Shown here piece by piece: positions 27,754 through 40,121 of a DNA stretch of 64,000 bases. A program made the position numbers and the translations under genes. The stretch covers positions 5,818,001-5,882,000 of the forward strand of contig NZ_LR134352.1 in assembly GCF_900637185.1 (NCBI RefSeq), read 5' to 3'. The notes below the pieces were generated by a model that ran no database searches, was not told where the DNA came from, and saw only the letters and a program-made list of their open reading frames with translations. The DNA comes from Nocardia asteroides. Lineage in GTDB: Bacteria > Actinomycetota > Actinomycetes > Mycobacteriales > Mycobacteriaceae. Every line of letters begins with the position of its first letter. Positions within the stretch are counted from its first letter, which is position 1.

Positions 27754-28917
27754 CTACCCGACGGGCAGCGTCGCCGAGACCTCGAAACCGCCGTCGGCGG
27801 TCGGCCCGGCCAGCAGTTCGCCGCCCACCGCGGCGACCCGGGCGCGCATGCCGTCGATGCCGTGTCCGCCGCCGGAGCCGGGGCGCGGCACGGTCGCCGA
27901 CGGCCCGTTGCGCACGACGACGGTGACCAGGCCGGGATCCACGCCCACCTCGACCCGCACCGGCGCGCCCGCCGCGTGCCTGGCCGCGTTCGCCAGCGAT
28001 TCCTGCGCCACCCGGTAGACGGTGAGACCGGTCGTCTCGGGCACCGTGTCGAGGTCACCGCGCACCGACCACTCGACCGGCAGCCCGGCCCGCTGGGCCG
28101 CCGCGCACAGCTCGGGGATGTCGGCGGCGCGGGGTTGCGGCGCGTGCTCGGGCAGCTGGCCGTCGCTGCGCAGCACGCCGAGCATGCCGCGGATCTCGTT
28201 GAGCGCGGTCCTGGCGGTGGCGCCGATGGACTCGAACTCCCCGCGGGCGGCCGGGTCGAGGTCGGCGATCCGGTAGGGCGCGGTCTGGGCCTGTACCACC
28301 ACCATCGACATGTGGTGGGCCACCACGTCGTGTAGGTCGCGGGCGATGCGCGCCTTCTCCTCCAGGATCGCCCGGCGCGCGCGCTCGAGCTCGGTGACCT
28401 CCTCCTGCCGCAGCAGCTTGCGGCGCGAGGCGATCAGGATGCGCACCAGATAGCCCACCAGGACCAGCGCGCCGAACCCGATCGGCCAGCCCCACAGCGG
28501 CCCCTCCGCCGAGCCCGGCATGGTGGTGGCGAACAGCATCGACTGCGCCGCCCAGGCCACCACAATGATCGGCACCGCCGCCCGCAGCGACACCGCGAAC
28601 AGCAGCACGAACAGCACGATGACGTGCACCACCTGGAACGGCAGGTCGTTGCCCGCCGCCGGGGACAGCCCGAGCGAGATCAGCAGCGCCGACCCGGCCG
28701 ACACCGCCCAGCCCAGCGCCGGATTGACCCGCACCAGCAGGATCGGGAACACCGCCAGCCCGGCCAGCAGCGGCGCCATCGGCGCGGGCACCTCGTGGGT
28801 GACGAACAGGGTGGGCCAGGCGATGCTGTACAGGATCAGCGCCACCACCACGGTCGCGAAGTCGAACCACGTGTGGGCGGGGAGGCGGCGCGCCACCGGG
28901 CGCAGGTGTCCTGACAT
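27754..28917 (-). CDS. DesK/NarX-like sensor histidine kinase
   Basis: A 387-residue kinase. It has about five to six hydrophobic helices in residues 18-165 with very short loops, then HisKA_3 with His196 (ARDLHDVVAHHMS) and an ATPase domain with QESLANAARHA and GHGIDGMRARV. The absence of an extracellular domain suggests that it senses the membrane or a membrane partner. It forms a pair with the regulator at 27030. The divergent neighbour is the secreted phospholipase-like gene at 29083, a possible target. Confidence 0.93.
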   Translation of the reverse strand: MSGHLRPVARRLPAHTWFDFATVVVALILYSIAWPTLFVTHEVPAPMAPLLAGLAVFPILLVRVNPALGWAVSAGSALLISLGLSPAAGNDLPFQVVHVIVLFVLLFAVSLRAAVPIIVVAWAAQSMLFATTMPGSAEGPLWGWPIGFGALVLVGYLVRILIASRRKLLRQEEVTELERARRAILEEKARIARDLHDVVAHHMSMVVVQAQTAPYRIADLDPAARGEFESIGATARTALNEIRGMLGVLRSDGQLPEHAPQPRAADIPELCAAAQRAGLPVEWSVRGDLDTVPETTGLTVYRVAQESLANAARHAAGAPVRVEVGVDPGLVTVVVRNGPSATVPRPGSGGGHGIDGMRARVAAVGGELLAGPTADGGFEVSATLPVG

Positions 28918-29082
28918 GCCTCGAGCCTACGAACCGTCCGGTCAGCGGACCTCATACCCACGAGCGAGATCGCACCCCCTACCCTGGTGTGACCCCGGCG
29001 CCGGGTCACCCGCCCGCGCGCCCCGAGAACCGGTCCGCAGCGGGATGCCCGCGGTGGGTCCCGCTCCATACCGTCGGAGGCC

Positions 29083-29847
29083 ATGAAAACCCCGCTTCGC
29101 CCGGTACCCGCCGCTTGCCGTGCCCGTACCGCAGTCTCCGCCGCCTCCGCGTCGAGTACCCCGGCCGATGTCGCCCATCGCCGCCGCAGCGGGGTCGCCC
29201 TGTGTACCGCGGGCCTGGCCATGGCCGCCGCGGTCGTGATGTCGGCGCCCGGCGCGATGGGCACCACCCCCGGTGGCGGCACCGAGAACGCGGCCGCGGC
29301 CGCGGTGGTCCGCGCGCTCACCGACGACGATCCCGACGCCACCGGCCTGATCCCCCGCGACTTCGGCTACAAGTTCGGCTACGACCCGGCCCGCCAGGAC
29401 GGGCTGCTGGTGAACCCGAACGGCAGCTGCTCCTCCCCGGTGACCCTGCCCGCGGAGTTCGCGGCGGCGTGCAAGGCGCACGACCTCGGCTACGACATGC
29501 TGCGCTACGCCGAGCGCGTCGACGAGCCGCTGGGCCAGTGGGCGCGGCGTTCGGTGGACGCGGCGCTGAACCGGCGCATCCATGCCGCCTGCGAGCTGCG
29601 CGACGACGAGTTCTCCCGGGCCCGCTGCTCGGTGATGGCCGACATCGCGTTCACCGCCGTCGACGTGAACTCGCGCAGGCAGGAGTACGGCGCCCCGGTC
29701 GTGGAGAACGTCTTCGCCGACACCGACCCGGCCGACCGGCCGAACCTGTGGCCGCTGGCGCGGACCGTGCTCGGGCTGTTCGCGGTGACGGCGGCGTCCG
29801 CGGTCATCATCGACGCGCTGCGCAAACGACGGCGGCGCTGGGCCTGA
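29083..29847 (+). CDS. Prokaryotic phospholipase A2-like exported protein
   Basis: A 254-residue protein starting at ATG 29083 with GGAGG two bases upstream. An N-terminal hydrophobic stretch (about 36-55) should export or anchor it. The core contains the prokaryotic PLA2 active-site pattern CKAHDLGYDMLRY, with the His-Asp dyad (near 130) that attacks the sn-2 ester. A preceding NGSCSSP segment supplies the paired cysteine. A C-terminal hydrophobic helix (about 225-245) ends in a basic KRRRRW tail, so the enzyme may be tethered at both ends with the catalytic domain outside. The calcium-binding loop is not clear to me. Confidence 0.8.
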   Translation: MKTPLRPVPAACRARTAVSAASASSTPADVAHRRRSGVALCTAGLAMAAAVVMSAPGAMGTTPGGGTENAAAAAVVRALTDDDPDATGLIPRDFGYKFGYDPARQDGLLVNPNGSCSSPVTLPAEFAAACKAHDLGYDMLRYAERVDEPLGQWARRSVDAALNRRIHAACELRDDEFSRARCSVMADIAFTAVDVNSRRQEYGAPVVENVFADTDPADRPNLWPLARTVLGLFAVTAASAVIIDALRKRRRRWA

Positions 29848-29858
29848 CCCACTTGCCG

Positions 29859-29882
29859 AAAACTAGAACATGTCCTAGTTTT
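29859..29882. promoter_or_regulatory. KstR-like palindromic operator overlapping a leaderless promoter
   Basis: AAAACTAG-A-ACATGT-C-CTAGTTTT is a 24-bp near-perfect palindrome. Its core TAGAACATGTCCTA (29864-29877) differs from the KstR consensus TnnAACnnGTTnnA at one base (GTC for GTT). KstR represses cholesterol catabolism genes in mycolate actinobacteria. A TANNNT -10 box (TAGTTT, 29876-29881) lies inside the palindrome, six bases before the ATG at 29888. Binding would therefore block transcription directly. Confidence 0.6.
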
Positions 29883-29887
29883 CCCGC

Positions 29888-30322
29888 ATGGCCCTTGTCA
29901 TCGACGAAACGATCGAAATCGACGTGCCCGCCGAGACGGTGTGGAAGGTTCTCACCGATTTCGACCGCTACGGCGACTGGAACACCTTCTGCTACGAGGC
30001 GGCCACCACGCTGGAGCCGGGCGCACCGATCGACATGCGGGTGCAGCTCGGCCCCAACCGCCGCCCACAGCGCGAATGGATCCGCTCCCACACCCCCGGC
30101 GTGGAGTTCAGCTACGCGATGAAGCCGGTTCCGCTGGGCGCCCTGCACAGCCTGCGCTCGCACACCGTGGTGCCGCTGGGCCCGGACCGCTGCCGCTACG
30201 AGTCGCGGTTCACCCTGGCCGGCTGGCTCAGCCCGGTGGTGAACCTCGCCCTCGGCAAGCACCTGCGCGCGGGCTTCGGCGCGATGACGGCCGGCGTCGG
30301 CAAGCGGGCCACCGAGATCTGA
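29888..30322 (+). CDS. SRPBCC/polyketide cyclase-type ligand-binding protein, leaderless
   Basis: A 144-residue START/SRPBCC-fold protein: strand VIDETIEIDVPAETVWKVL and the typical FDRYGDWNTF turn at the N-terminus, then a long C-terminal helix (NLALGKHLRAGFGAMTAGV). This fold binds hydrophobic ligands, and no catalytic residue can be assigned. There is no ribosome-binding site, and the -10-like TAGTTT ends six bases before the ATG, so the mRNA is probably leaderless. The KstR-like operator suggests a sterol- or lipid-responsive role, which is an inference from the site alone. Confidence 0.85.
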   Translation: MALVIDETIEIDVPAETVWKVLTDFDRYGDWNTFCYEAATTLEPGAPIDMRVQLGPNRRPQREWIRSHTPGVEFSYAMKPVPLGALHSLRSHTVVPLGPDRCRYESRFTLAGWLSPVVNLALGKHLRAGFGAMTAGVGKRATEI

Positions 30323-30326
30323 GAAA

Positions 30327-30363
30327 CGGGGTGCGCCAAGCCCATCCGGCCCGGCGCACCCCG
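30327..30363. terminator. Bidirectional hairpin terminator
   Basis: A perfect 11-bp stem (30327-30337 with 30353-30363) lies between the convergent SRPBCC and gatA genes. Confidence 0.7.
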
Positions 30364-30377
30364 CCCTGGTGCTTCGC

Positions 30378-31865
30378 TCAGATACCCGCGGGCACCGGCA
30401 GCGCGCCACGCGCCGCCTCGTACGCGGCGCCGACCCGGTACAGCCGGTCGTCGGCCAGCGCGGGCGCCATGATCTGCAGACCCACCGGCAGGTTGTCGTC
30501 GGCGGACAGCCCCGACGGCACCGACATGCCGCAGTGCCCGGCCAGGTTGGTCGGCAGCGTGCACAGGTCCGACAGGTACATGGCCAGCGGGTCGTCGACC
30601 TTCTCGCCCAGCTTCCACGGGGTGAACGGGCTCGTCGGCGAGACCAGCACGTCGACCTGCTCGTAGGCCTTGTCGAAATCCTGCGCGATCATCGTGCGGA
30701 CCTTGAGCGCCTGACCGTAGTAGGCGTCGTAGTAGCCGGCCGACAGGGCGTAGGTGCCGATGATGATGCGGCGCTTCACCTCGGGACCGAAACCGGCCTC
30801 GCGGGTCAGCGACATCACCTGGTCGGCGCTGTGGTTGCCGTCGTCACCGACGCGCAGTCCGTAGCGCATGGCGTCGAAGCGCGCCAGGTTCGACGACACC
30901 TCCGACGGCATCACCAGGTAGTACGAGGACAGCGCGTACTCGAAGTTCGGGCACGACACCTCGATCACCTCGGCGCCCAGCTCCTTCAGCACCGCGACCG
31001 CGGCGTCGAAGGACGACAGCACGCCGGGCTGGTAACTGTCGGAATGCAATTCGCGCACCACGCCCACGCGCACGCCGCTCAGGTCGCCGGTGGCGCCCTG
31101 CTTCGCCGCGGCCACGACCGGGGCCACCGGCACGTCGCGGGAGGTGGAGTCGCGCGGGTCGTGACCGGCGATCACCTCGTGCAGCAGCGCGGTGTCGAGC
31201 ACCGTGCGACCGCACGGGCCGCCCTGGTCCAGCGACGACGCGCACGCGACGAGGCCGTAGCGGGAGACGGTGCCGTAGGTGGGCTTCACCCCGACCGTGG
31301 CGGTGACGGCGGCCGGCTGGCGGATGGAACCACCGGTGTCGGTGCCGATCGCCAGCGGCGCCTGGAACGAGGCCAGCGCGGCGGCCGAGCCACCGCCGGA
31401 CCCACCCGGGATGCGGGTTTTGTCCCACGGGTTGCGGGTCGGGCCGTAGGCGGAGTTCTCGGTGGAGGAGCCCATCGCGAACTCGTCCATGTTGGTCTTG
31501 CCGAGAATCGGGATGCCCGCGGCGCGCAGCCGGGAGGTGACCGTCGCGTCGTACGGCGACATCCAGCCCTCGAGGATCTTCGAGGCGCAGGTGGTGGGCA
31601 TGTCGGTGGTGGTGAAAACGTCCTTGAGCGCCAACGGGACTCCCGCCAGCGCCGAGGCCGGGGTCTCGCCGGCGGCCAGCGCGGCGTCGACCACCGCGGC
31701 CGCGGCCAGCGCCTCGTCGCCCGCGACGTGCAGGAAGGCGTTGAGCTCACCGTCGACCGCGGCGATCCGATCCAGGTGCGCCTGGGTGACCTCGGTGGAG
31801 GACACCTCGCCGCCGTGGATCTTCGCCGCCAGCTCGGCCGCCGACAGCGTGGTCAGCTCGGTCAT
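30378..31865 (-). CDS. gatA: Glutamyl/aspartyl-tRNA amidotransferase subunit A
   Basis: The amidase subunit that releases ammonia from glutamine for GatB. The 495-residue product has the amidase-signature triad: Lys81 (LALKDVF), cis-Ser156 in the Gly/Ser-rich loop and Ser180 ([11 protein letters not shown]). Its ATG overlaps the gatC stop by four bases, so the two are translationally coupled. In M. tuberculosis pfkA follows immediately; here the downstream neighbour is the convergent SRPBCC gene. Confidence 0.97.
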   Translation of the reverse strand: MTELTTLSAAELAAKIHGGEVSSTEVTQAHLDRIAAVDGELNAFLHVAGDEALAAAAVVDAALAAGETPASALAGVPLALKDVFTTTDMPTTCASKILEGWMSPYDATVTSRLRAAGIPILGKTNMDEFAMGSSTENSAYGPTRNPWDKTRIPGGSGGGSAAALASFQAPLAIGTDTGGSIRQPAAVTATVGVKPTYGTVSRYGLVACASSLDQGGPCGRTVLDTALLHEVIAGHDPRDSTSRDVPVAPVVAAAKQGATGDLSGVRVGVVRELHSDSYQPGVLSSFDAAVAVLKELGAEVIEVSCPNFEYALSSYYLVMPSEVSSNLARFDAMRYGLRVGDDGNHSADQVMSLTREAGFGPEVKRRIIIGTYALSAGYYDAYYGQALKVRTMIAQDFDKAYEQVDVLVSPTSPFTPWKLGEKVDDPLAMYLSDLCTLPTNLAGHCGMSVPSGLSADDNLPVGLQIMAPALADDRLYRVGAAYEAARGALPVPAGI

Positions 31866-32158
31866 TCGCCCTCTCCCAGGATCTGCGGGACCAGGAAACG
31901 CTGTTCCTCGACGGCGGGCGCCTGGTCCAGCGCCTGGTCGGGAGTCAGACCGGGCACGACCACGTCGGGCCTGGTCACATTGGTCGTCGGGTTCGGCGAC
32001 GCGGTGGCGGGGACGTCGGCGGCGACCTCGGAGATGGTCCGCACGTGGCTGAGGATCGAATCCAGCTGACCGGCGAACTGGTCCAGTTCGGCGTCGGTCA
32101 ACGCCAGCCGGGACAGCCGGGCGAGGTGAGCGACCTCGTCACGGGAGATTGCGGGCAC
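31862..32158 (-). CDS. gatC: Glutamyl/aspartyl-tRNA amidotransferase subunit C
   Basis: A 98-residue stabilising subunit that wraps GatA and GatB. The pattern [22 protein letters not shown] followed by LDSILSHV is diagnostic (given here in short pieces). It starts an operon with gatA and is divergent from the ACT-domain gene. Confidence 0.95.
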   Translation of the reverse strand: MPAISRDEVAHLARLSRLALTDAELDQFAGQLDSILSHVRTISEVAADVPATASPNPTTNVTRPDVVVPGLTPDQALDQAPAVEEQRFLVPQILGEGE

Positions 32159-32372
32159 CGCGGGACCCCTTTCGGCTCGATATAGGCAGTAGTAGCTGAC
32201 AGCCTATCGAGCGGGTCGCCGGGTCTCTGACGCACCCGCCTCGCGCGAAAGTTCGCGCATGTCACGCCGCAGGGGTCATACTTCGAGTCGAGAACCCGTG
32301 TCCGGGGGTGTAAGTATTGCGTCACCGGGTATTCGTCTCGAATCGCCCCGGCCGCCTAGGAAAGGAACGCAC

Positions 32373-33023
32373 GTGTCATTCCTGCTCCGCGTGCAACTTC
32401 CGGATCGTCCGGGAAGCCTCGGCTCCCTGGCACTCGCCCTCGGTGGAGTCGGCGCGGACATCCTCTCGCTCGACGTGGTCGAGCGCGGCGCCGGGTTCGC
32501 GATCGACGACCTGGTGGTCGAGGTCCCCACCGGCGCACTGCCCGACACCCTCATCACCGCCGCGGAGTCCGTGCGCGATGTGAGCGTCGACTCGATCCGC
32601 CCGTACTCGGGCGTGCTCGACACCCATCGTGAGCTCGAGCTGATCGACCAGGTCGCCAGCGCCCGCGACGATCGGCTGCAGGTGCTCGTCGACGGTGTCC
32701 CCCGGGTGCTGCGGGTGGGCTGGTCCACCATCATCGGTCTGGGTCCGGCGGGCGCTTTCCGGGTGGTCGGCAGCCCGAGTGCGCCGGAGACACAGGCGGG
32801 TTCGGCACCGTGGATGCCGTTGGAGAAGCCGTCGCTGCTCGACGGCGAGGCCGACTGGGTGCCGCAGATCTGGCGCGACATGGACACCAAGCTGGCGGCG
32901 GCGCCGCTGGGTAACACCGGCAAGTCGCTGCTGCTCGGCAGGCCCGGTGGTCCCGAGTTCCGGCCGTCGGAAGTGGCGCGGCTGGGCTACCTGGCCGGCA
33001 TCGTCGCGACCGTGCTCAGCTGA
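32373..33023 (+). CDS. ACT-domain protein (Rv3013-like)
   Basis: A 216-residue protein starting at GTG 32373 with AGGAAAGGA upstream. Residues 1-75 form an ACT amino-acid-binding domain (LLRVQLPDRPGSLGSLALAL ... ADILSLDVVE). The C-terminal 130 residues are a conserved actinobacterial region of unknown role. It is divergent from gatC, exactly as in M. tuberculosis. The stop overlaps that of the convergent GNAT gene by eight bases. The ligand is unknown. Confidence 0.85.
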   Translation: MSFLLRVQLPDRPGSLGSLALALGGVGADILSLDVVERGAGFAIDDLVVEVPTGALPDTLITAAESVRDVSVDSIRPYSGVLDTHRELELIDQVASARDDRLQVLVDGVPRVLRVGWSTIIGLGPAGAFRVVGSPSAPETQAGSAPWMPLEKPSLLDGEADWVPQIWRDMDTKLAAAPLGNTGKSLLLGRPGGPEFRPSEVARLGYLAGIVATVLS

Positions 33024-33531
33024 GCGCGAGCCGCATCACGTACAGCGGCAGCCCGTCGTGGGTGAACCAGTCGCGTTCGGGCACGGCGACGAAACCCAGC
33101 CGCTCGTAGATCCGGTGCGCGTCGACCATGGTGCCCATGGTGGTCAGCGCGACCGCCGCGTAGCCGCCCGCCTTCGCCTCGTCGATCACGCTGCGCACCA
33201 AGGCCGTTCCCACGCCGAGCCCGCGCGCGTCCTTGGCCACGGCCAGCATCCGGAATTCGAGTTCGCCTGGTAGCGCGATCTCGGCGTACGGCGTGCCCGG
33301 CCGCGCGACGGTGAGCGAACCGGCCACCGCGCCCTCGTGCACGGCGACGAGGATCTCGGCCTCGGCGGCCCGGCGGGCGACGTCGGCCAGTTCCTCGACA
33401 TACTCGTTGTCCGGGTCGACGTAGCCGTCACCGACATACACCTGCACGGTCAGCGCGCCGACGGCGTCGTATTCGTCGGGACGGGCGGTCCGGACGACGA
33501 GACCGCTGTCCCGATGGTCGTTAGCCTGCAT
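33016..33531 (-). CDS. GNAT-family N-acetyltransferase
   Basis: A 171-residue acetyltransferase. The GNAT core is visible: strand ELEFRMLAVAKDARGLGVGTALV gives motif A with the acetyl-CoA loop (R-G-L-G-V-G), and YERLGFVAVPERDW gives motif B. The substrate is not predictable. The ATG at 33531 is preferred over upstream codons because it lies shortly after a GGTGGGA tract. The neighbouring small membrane gene lies 48 bases upstream on the same strand. Confidence 0.88.
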   Translation of the reverse strand: MQANDHRDSGLVVRTARPDEYDAVGALTVQVYVGDGYVDPDNEYVEELADVARRAAEAEILVAVHEGAVAGSLTVARPGTPYAEIALPGELEFRMLAVAKDARGLGVGTALVRSVIDEAKAGGYAAVALTTMGTMVDAHRIYERLGFVAVPERDWFTHDGLPLYVMRLALS

Positions 33532-33579
33532 CACGACATGATCCCACCGGGCTCGATGTGAGCCCGCCCGCACCCGTGC

Positions 33580-33936
33580 TCAGGAGCCCAGGTAGGGACG
33601 CAGGCCCGGATGCTGGGCCACCCACTTGTCCGGGTTGTGCGGCGGGTACGCGACCACGAGCTGGTCACCGATGGCGGGCCACTGGGCGGCGTCCCAGGCG
33701 AAGCGGCGATACACCACAACCCCGGCCACCGAGGGCCCGACGATGGTGCCGGTGATGGTCACGTAGTGCTCGCCGGTCATCGCGGGCAGCGGGCTGACGC
33801 CGGTGAGGTAGAGCGACCCCTGTTCCAGCTGCGCGCCGCCACTGCGGCCGATCCGGTGGGCCAGCACGGCGCCGAGTGTCACGAGCAGCATCGTCACCAT
33901 GGCCGCCGCCATCACCACTTCGAGCATGCCGCCCAT
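33580..33936 (-). CDS. Small single-pass membrane protein, hypothetical
   Basis: A 118-residue protein: an N-terminal membrane helix (about residues 5-27), then a beta-rich soluble domain with TGEHYVTITGTIVG and WPAIGDQLVVAYPPHNPD. The second part looks like a small strand-turn domain exposed to one side of the membrane, but I do not recognise the family. ATG 33936 and ATG 33927 are both possible starts. The gene sits between an AAA ATPase and a GNAT gene, all on the minus strand. Confidence 0.65.
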   Translation of the reverse strand: MGGMLEVVMAAAMVTMLLVTLGAVLAHRIGRSGGAQLEQGSLYLTGVSPLPAMTGEHYVTITGTIVGPSVAGVVVYRRFAWDAAQWPAIGDQLVVAYPPHNPDKWVAQHPGLRPYLGS

Positions 33937-33969
33937 GCTAGGCGCAGGCGCGCGCGGGCGGCAGGCCGG

Positions 33970-35172
33970 TCACAGCGGGGTGAGCTCGCTGACGCCCCGC
34001 TCGCGGCGCAGCTGCCAGACCGCCGTGCGGGTGCGCTGCGAGCGCCCGTTGCCACGGTCGATCAGCGCGCGCTGGGCGGTGGTGTAGATCAGTTGCGCGC
34101 CACGGGCATTCGTCTCCGGATTCTGGAACAGCTGGACGAGCCGGTCGGTCTCCTCCACCGGCAGGCCGGCGCCCAGGTCGTCGACGGCGAGGACCTGGCC
34201 GGTGTCGAGCGCCTCCAGCATGGCGGGCAGCACGCGCAGCAGGGCGCGGGTGGCGGTGGACTCGTCGGCGAGTTCGAACGGGACGTCGATGCCCTCGTGC
34301 ACCACGCTCAGGCCGGCGCCACGCCGGTCGACCATGCGCCGGTACAGCGCGTCGCGCGCGGCCCGCAGGGTGCTCAGTTCCCGTTCCACCAGGATGGCGT
34401 CGGCGCCGCCGTGGTCGAGTTGCGTTGCCATCGCGCCGATCTCGGCGTCGAGGTCACGCAGGTAGTCGGCGTACATGGGATCGTGTTCGGCGATCAGCAG
34501 ATCCTCGATGCCCAGGTCGGCCGTGCGCAGCAGCATCAGCAGCCGGGCGGCGTTGTCGGGCGAGCGGGAGATGTGGCTGCCCAGGTCGTGGGCGAGTTCG
34601 TCGACACCGGCCTCGCCCTGCTGCACGCACAGGTTCGCCGCGAACCAGCGGTAGGCGGGCACCAGGGCCTCGGCGTACATCTGCCCGGCCAGGCTCAGCA
34701 GCAGCGCGTTGGGCCGCACCAGCGGGACCAGCGCGGCGACACCGTAACGGGCGGCCTCGAACATCGGCCCGATCTTGATCGAGTCGCCGGTGCGCTCGAA
34801 CACGATCCGCTTGCGCGAACGCGGATGGGTGTAGAGCCATTCGGCGAGCACGTCGGCGTTGTCCAGCCGGAATCCGTAGGTGTAGGGCACCCCCTCGGCG
34901 ACGAACCCGGCCACGAACTCGGTGGGCCGCGCCGCGAATCCCAGGTGCGGGCGCCGCACCGGACCCGCGTACGGATCCCATCCCGTCACCGAATGCAGCA
35001 CCGCGTCGCGCATCTGCGCGAGCGCGTCGATCAGACTGGTCTTCCCCGCCGCCGCCACCCCGTGCACCGCGGTCACCGGCACCGCCAGCGGTCCCCCGAC
35101 CCCCTTGCTCAACCGCAACTGCTGCGCCTCGGCCAGCGATCCGTGGTTGGTCACCTGAAAACTACGCAGCAC
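33970..35172 (-). CDS. Solitary AAA15/COG1106-type ATPase
   Basis: A 400-residue ABC-like/AAA ATPase. The start MLRSFQVTNHGSL is the usual first strand of the RecF/SMC-like head. Walker A is GVAAAGKTSL (about 40-49) and Walker B lies in QVLAVDDLGAGL (about 330). Helical insertions occupy the middle. This architecture matches the ATP/GTP-binding proteins of the AAA15/21 group, several of which are abortive-infection or restriction-associated ATPases (RloA-like). No effector or RloB-like nuclease gene is adjacent, so an antiphage role is only a possibility. Confidence 0.75.
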   Translation of the reverse strand: MLRSFQVTNHGSLAEAQQLRLSKGVGGPLAVPVTAVHGVAAAGKTSLIDALAQMRDAVLHSVTGWDPYAGPVRRPHLGFAARPTEFVAGFVAEGVPYTYGFRLDNADVLAEWLYTHPRSRKRIVFERTGDSIKIGPMFEAARYGVAALVPLVRPNALLLSLAGQMYAEALVPAYRWFAANLCVQQGEAGVDELAHDLGSHISRSPDNAARLLMLLRTADLGIEDLLIAEHDPMYADYLRDLDAEIGAMATQLDHGGADAILVERELSTLRAARDALYRRMVDRRGAGLSVVHEGIDVPFELADESTATRALLRVLPAMLEALDTGQVLAVDDLGAGLPVEETDRLVQLFQNPETNARGAQLIYTTAQRALIDRGNGRSQRTRTAVWQLRRERGVSELTPL

Positions 35173-35325
35173 CGATCCGCCTCTCCGAGATTCTTCGCAA
35201 GACTAGGGGACGGGAGCGGCTCCCGGCATGACCGGGCGTGTTCGCGGCGAACCTACTAGCATGCTGGGCACCGCGGCCGCGCCGGTCGCGCGGCGACGGT
35301 CGACGACGAGAAGTGGGTGCGCACG

Positions 35326-35679
35326 ATGGCGGTTCGGAAGTTGGTTCGCGGAGTTGTCGTCGCGGCGGTGACCGCGGGCGCGGTGGTGCCGGTGACGATG
35401 CTGAGCGCGCCGAGCGCGCTGGCCGATCCGTGCCCGAACGGGACCGCGCGGGTGTTCCTCGGCAACGAGACCAACACCTGTCAGGGGGCCGGGTCGGTGT
35501 CCTACACCGAGGCGCCGGTGTCGAAGGTGTGCTCGATGACGTCGACGGATGTGGCCGTCGACATCCAGACCAATATCAAGAAGCGGCCGACGCGCCATGT
35601 CGAGATCAGCAACGGGCAGTGCTCGAGCTTCGACATGAAGACCCAGATCGGCAACACCGTCACCGTCACCCCGAACTGA
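35326..35679 (+). CDS. Small secreted protein of unknown function
   Basis: A 117-residue exported protein. A signal peptide with basic start, hydrophobic core and an AxA-type site (PSALADP) is clear. The mature part of about 85 residues has four cysteines, likely two disulfides, and a basic NIKKRPTRHVE patch. No family is recognised. The ATG at 35326 is preferred over the GTG three codons upstream. It converges on ligA across a strong hairpin. Confidence 0.75.
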   Translation: MAVRKLVRGVVVAAVTAGAVVPVTMLSAPSALADPCPNGTARVFLGNETNTCQGAGSVSYTEAPVSKVCSMTSTDVAVDIQTNIKKRPTRHVEISNGQCSSFDMKTQIGNTVTVTPN

Positions 35680-35684
35680 CACCG

Positions 35685-35716
35685 GCGCGGTAGCGGTCGC
35701 CGAACCGCTACCGCGC
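35685..35716. terminator. Bidirectional hairpin terminator
   Basis: A perfect 13-bp stem (GCGCGGTAGCGGT, 35685-35697, with its complement at 35704-35716) and a six-base loop, between convergent genes. Confidence 0.8.
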
Positions 35717-35720
35717 TCGG

Positions 35721-38977
<3,257 letters not shown>

Positions 38978-39008
38978 GCGCTCAGCACCTTTCGCGTCGT
39001 CGCCCGGC

Positions 39009-40121
39009 TCAAGCCGAGGCGCCGGTCGCGCCCGACACGATGCCGGCCCGGTCGGTGCCGGTGATGGTGCCGCTGCCGACCACGGTGTCGCCGTCGGCAT
39101 CGGGCAGGTACAGCACGATGGCCTGCCCCTTCGCGACGCCGCTGAGCGGCTCGCGCAGCCGGGCGACGAGCCCGTCACCCACCGGCTCGACGACGGCGGG
39201 CGCGATGCCGCCGTGCGCGCGCACCTGCACGACGCACTCGACCGGCCCGTCCGGGCGCACGCCGGAGGTCCAGATGGCGCGATCGGCGGTGACGGTGTCG
39301 ACCTGGAGGTCTTCGAGCGAGCCGACCTCGACGGTGCCCGACTCGGGATCGATGCCGGTGACATAGCGCGGCTTGCCGTCGGCGGCGGTGTGCGTGAGGC
39401 CGAGGCCCTTGCGCTGGCCGACGGTGAACCCGTGCACACCCTCGTGCTCGCCCAGCACGGTGCCGTCGGAGTCGACGAGCGCGCCCGGGCGGATACCGAT
39501 CTTGGCGCCGAGGAAGGCGCGGGTGTCACCGGAGGGGATGAAGCAGATGTCGTGGCTGTCGGGCTTGTTCGCCACCGCCAGCCCGCGCGCGGCGGCCTCC
39601 TCGCGGATCTGCGGCTTCGGCGTGTCACCGACCGGGAACATGGCCCGGGACAGCTGCTCGGCGGTGAGGACCGCGAGCACATACGACTGGTCCTTGTCGG
39701 CGTCCACGGCGCGGCGCAGCACACCGTCGTCGAGGCGGGCGTAGTGCCCGGTGACGACCGCGTCGAAGCCCAGCGCCTGCGCGCGGTCGGCGAGGGCGGA
39801 GAACTTGATCTTCTCGTTGCAGCGCAGGCACGGGTTCGGCGTCTCCCCCGCGGCGTAGGCCGCGACGAAGTCGTCGATCACGTCTTCCTTGAAGCGATCG
39901 GCGAAATCCCAGACGTAGAACGGGATTCCGAGCACGTCGGCGGCGCGGCGGGCATCCCCGGCGTCCTCCTTAGAACAGCAGCCGCGCGAGCCCGTGCGCA
40001 GCGTGCCCGGCGACGCCGACAATGCCAGGTGCACCCCGACCACCTCATGGCCGGCCTCGACGGCCCGCGCCGCGGCCACCGCCGAATCGACGCCACCACT
40101 CATCGCGGCGAGTACTCGCAT
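39009..40121 (-). CDS. mnmA: tRNA-specific 2-thiouridylase
   Basis: Makes 2-thiouridine at the wobble position of tRNAs for Glu, Gln and Lys. The 370-residue enzyme has the PP-loop SGGVDS (8-13), the catalytic cysteine in NPCLRC (Cys98, Cys101) and the second catalytic cysteine in HDICFIP (Cys193). The GCC pair near residues 48-49 is also typical. Its ATG shares a base with the iscS stop (TGATG), so the sulfur donor and the acceptor enzyme are translationally coupled. Confidence 0.97.
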   Translation of the reverse strand: MRVLAAMSGGVDSAVAAARAVEAGHEVVGVHLALSASPGTLRTGSRGCCSKEDAGDARRAADVLGIPFYVWDFADRFKEDVIDDFVAAYAAGETPNPCLRCNEKIKFSALADRAQALGFDAVVTGHYARLDDGVLRRAVDADKDQSYVLAVLTAEQLSRAMFPVGDTPKPQIREEAAARGLAVANKPDSHDICFIPSGDTRAFLGAKIGIRPGALVDSDGTVLGEHEGVHGFTVGQRKGLGLTHTAADGKPRYVTGIDPESGTVEVGSLEDLQVDTVTADRAIWTSGVRPDGPVECVVQVRAHGGIAPAVVEPVGDGLVARLREPLSGVAKGQAIVLYLPDADGDTVVGSGTITGTDRAGIVSGATGASA

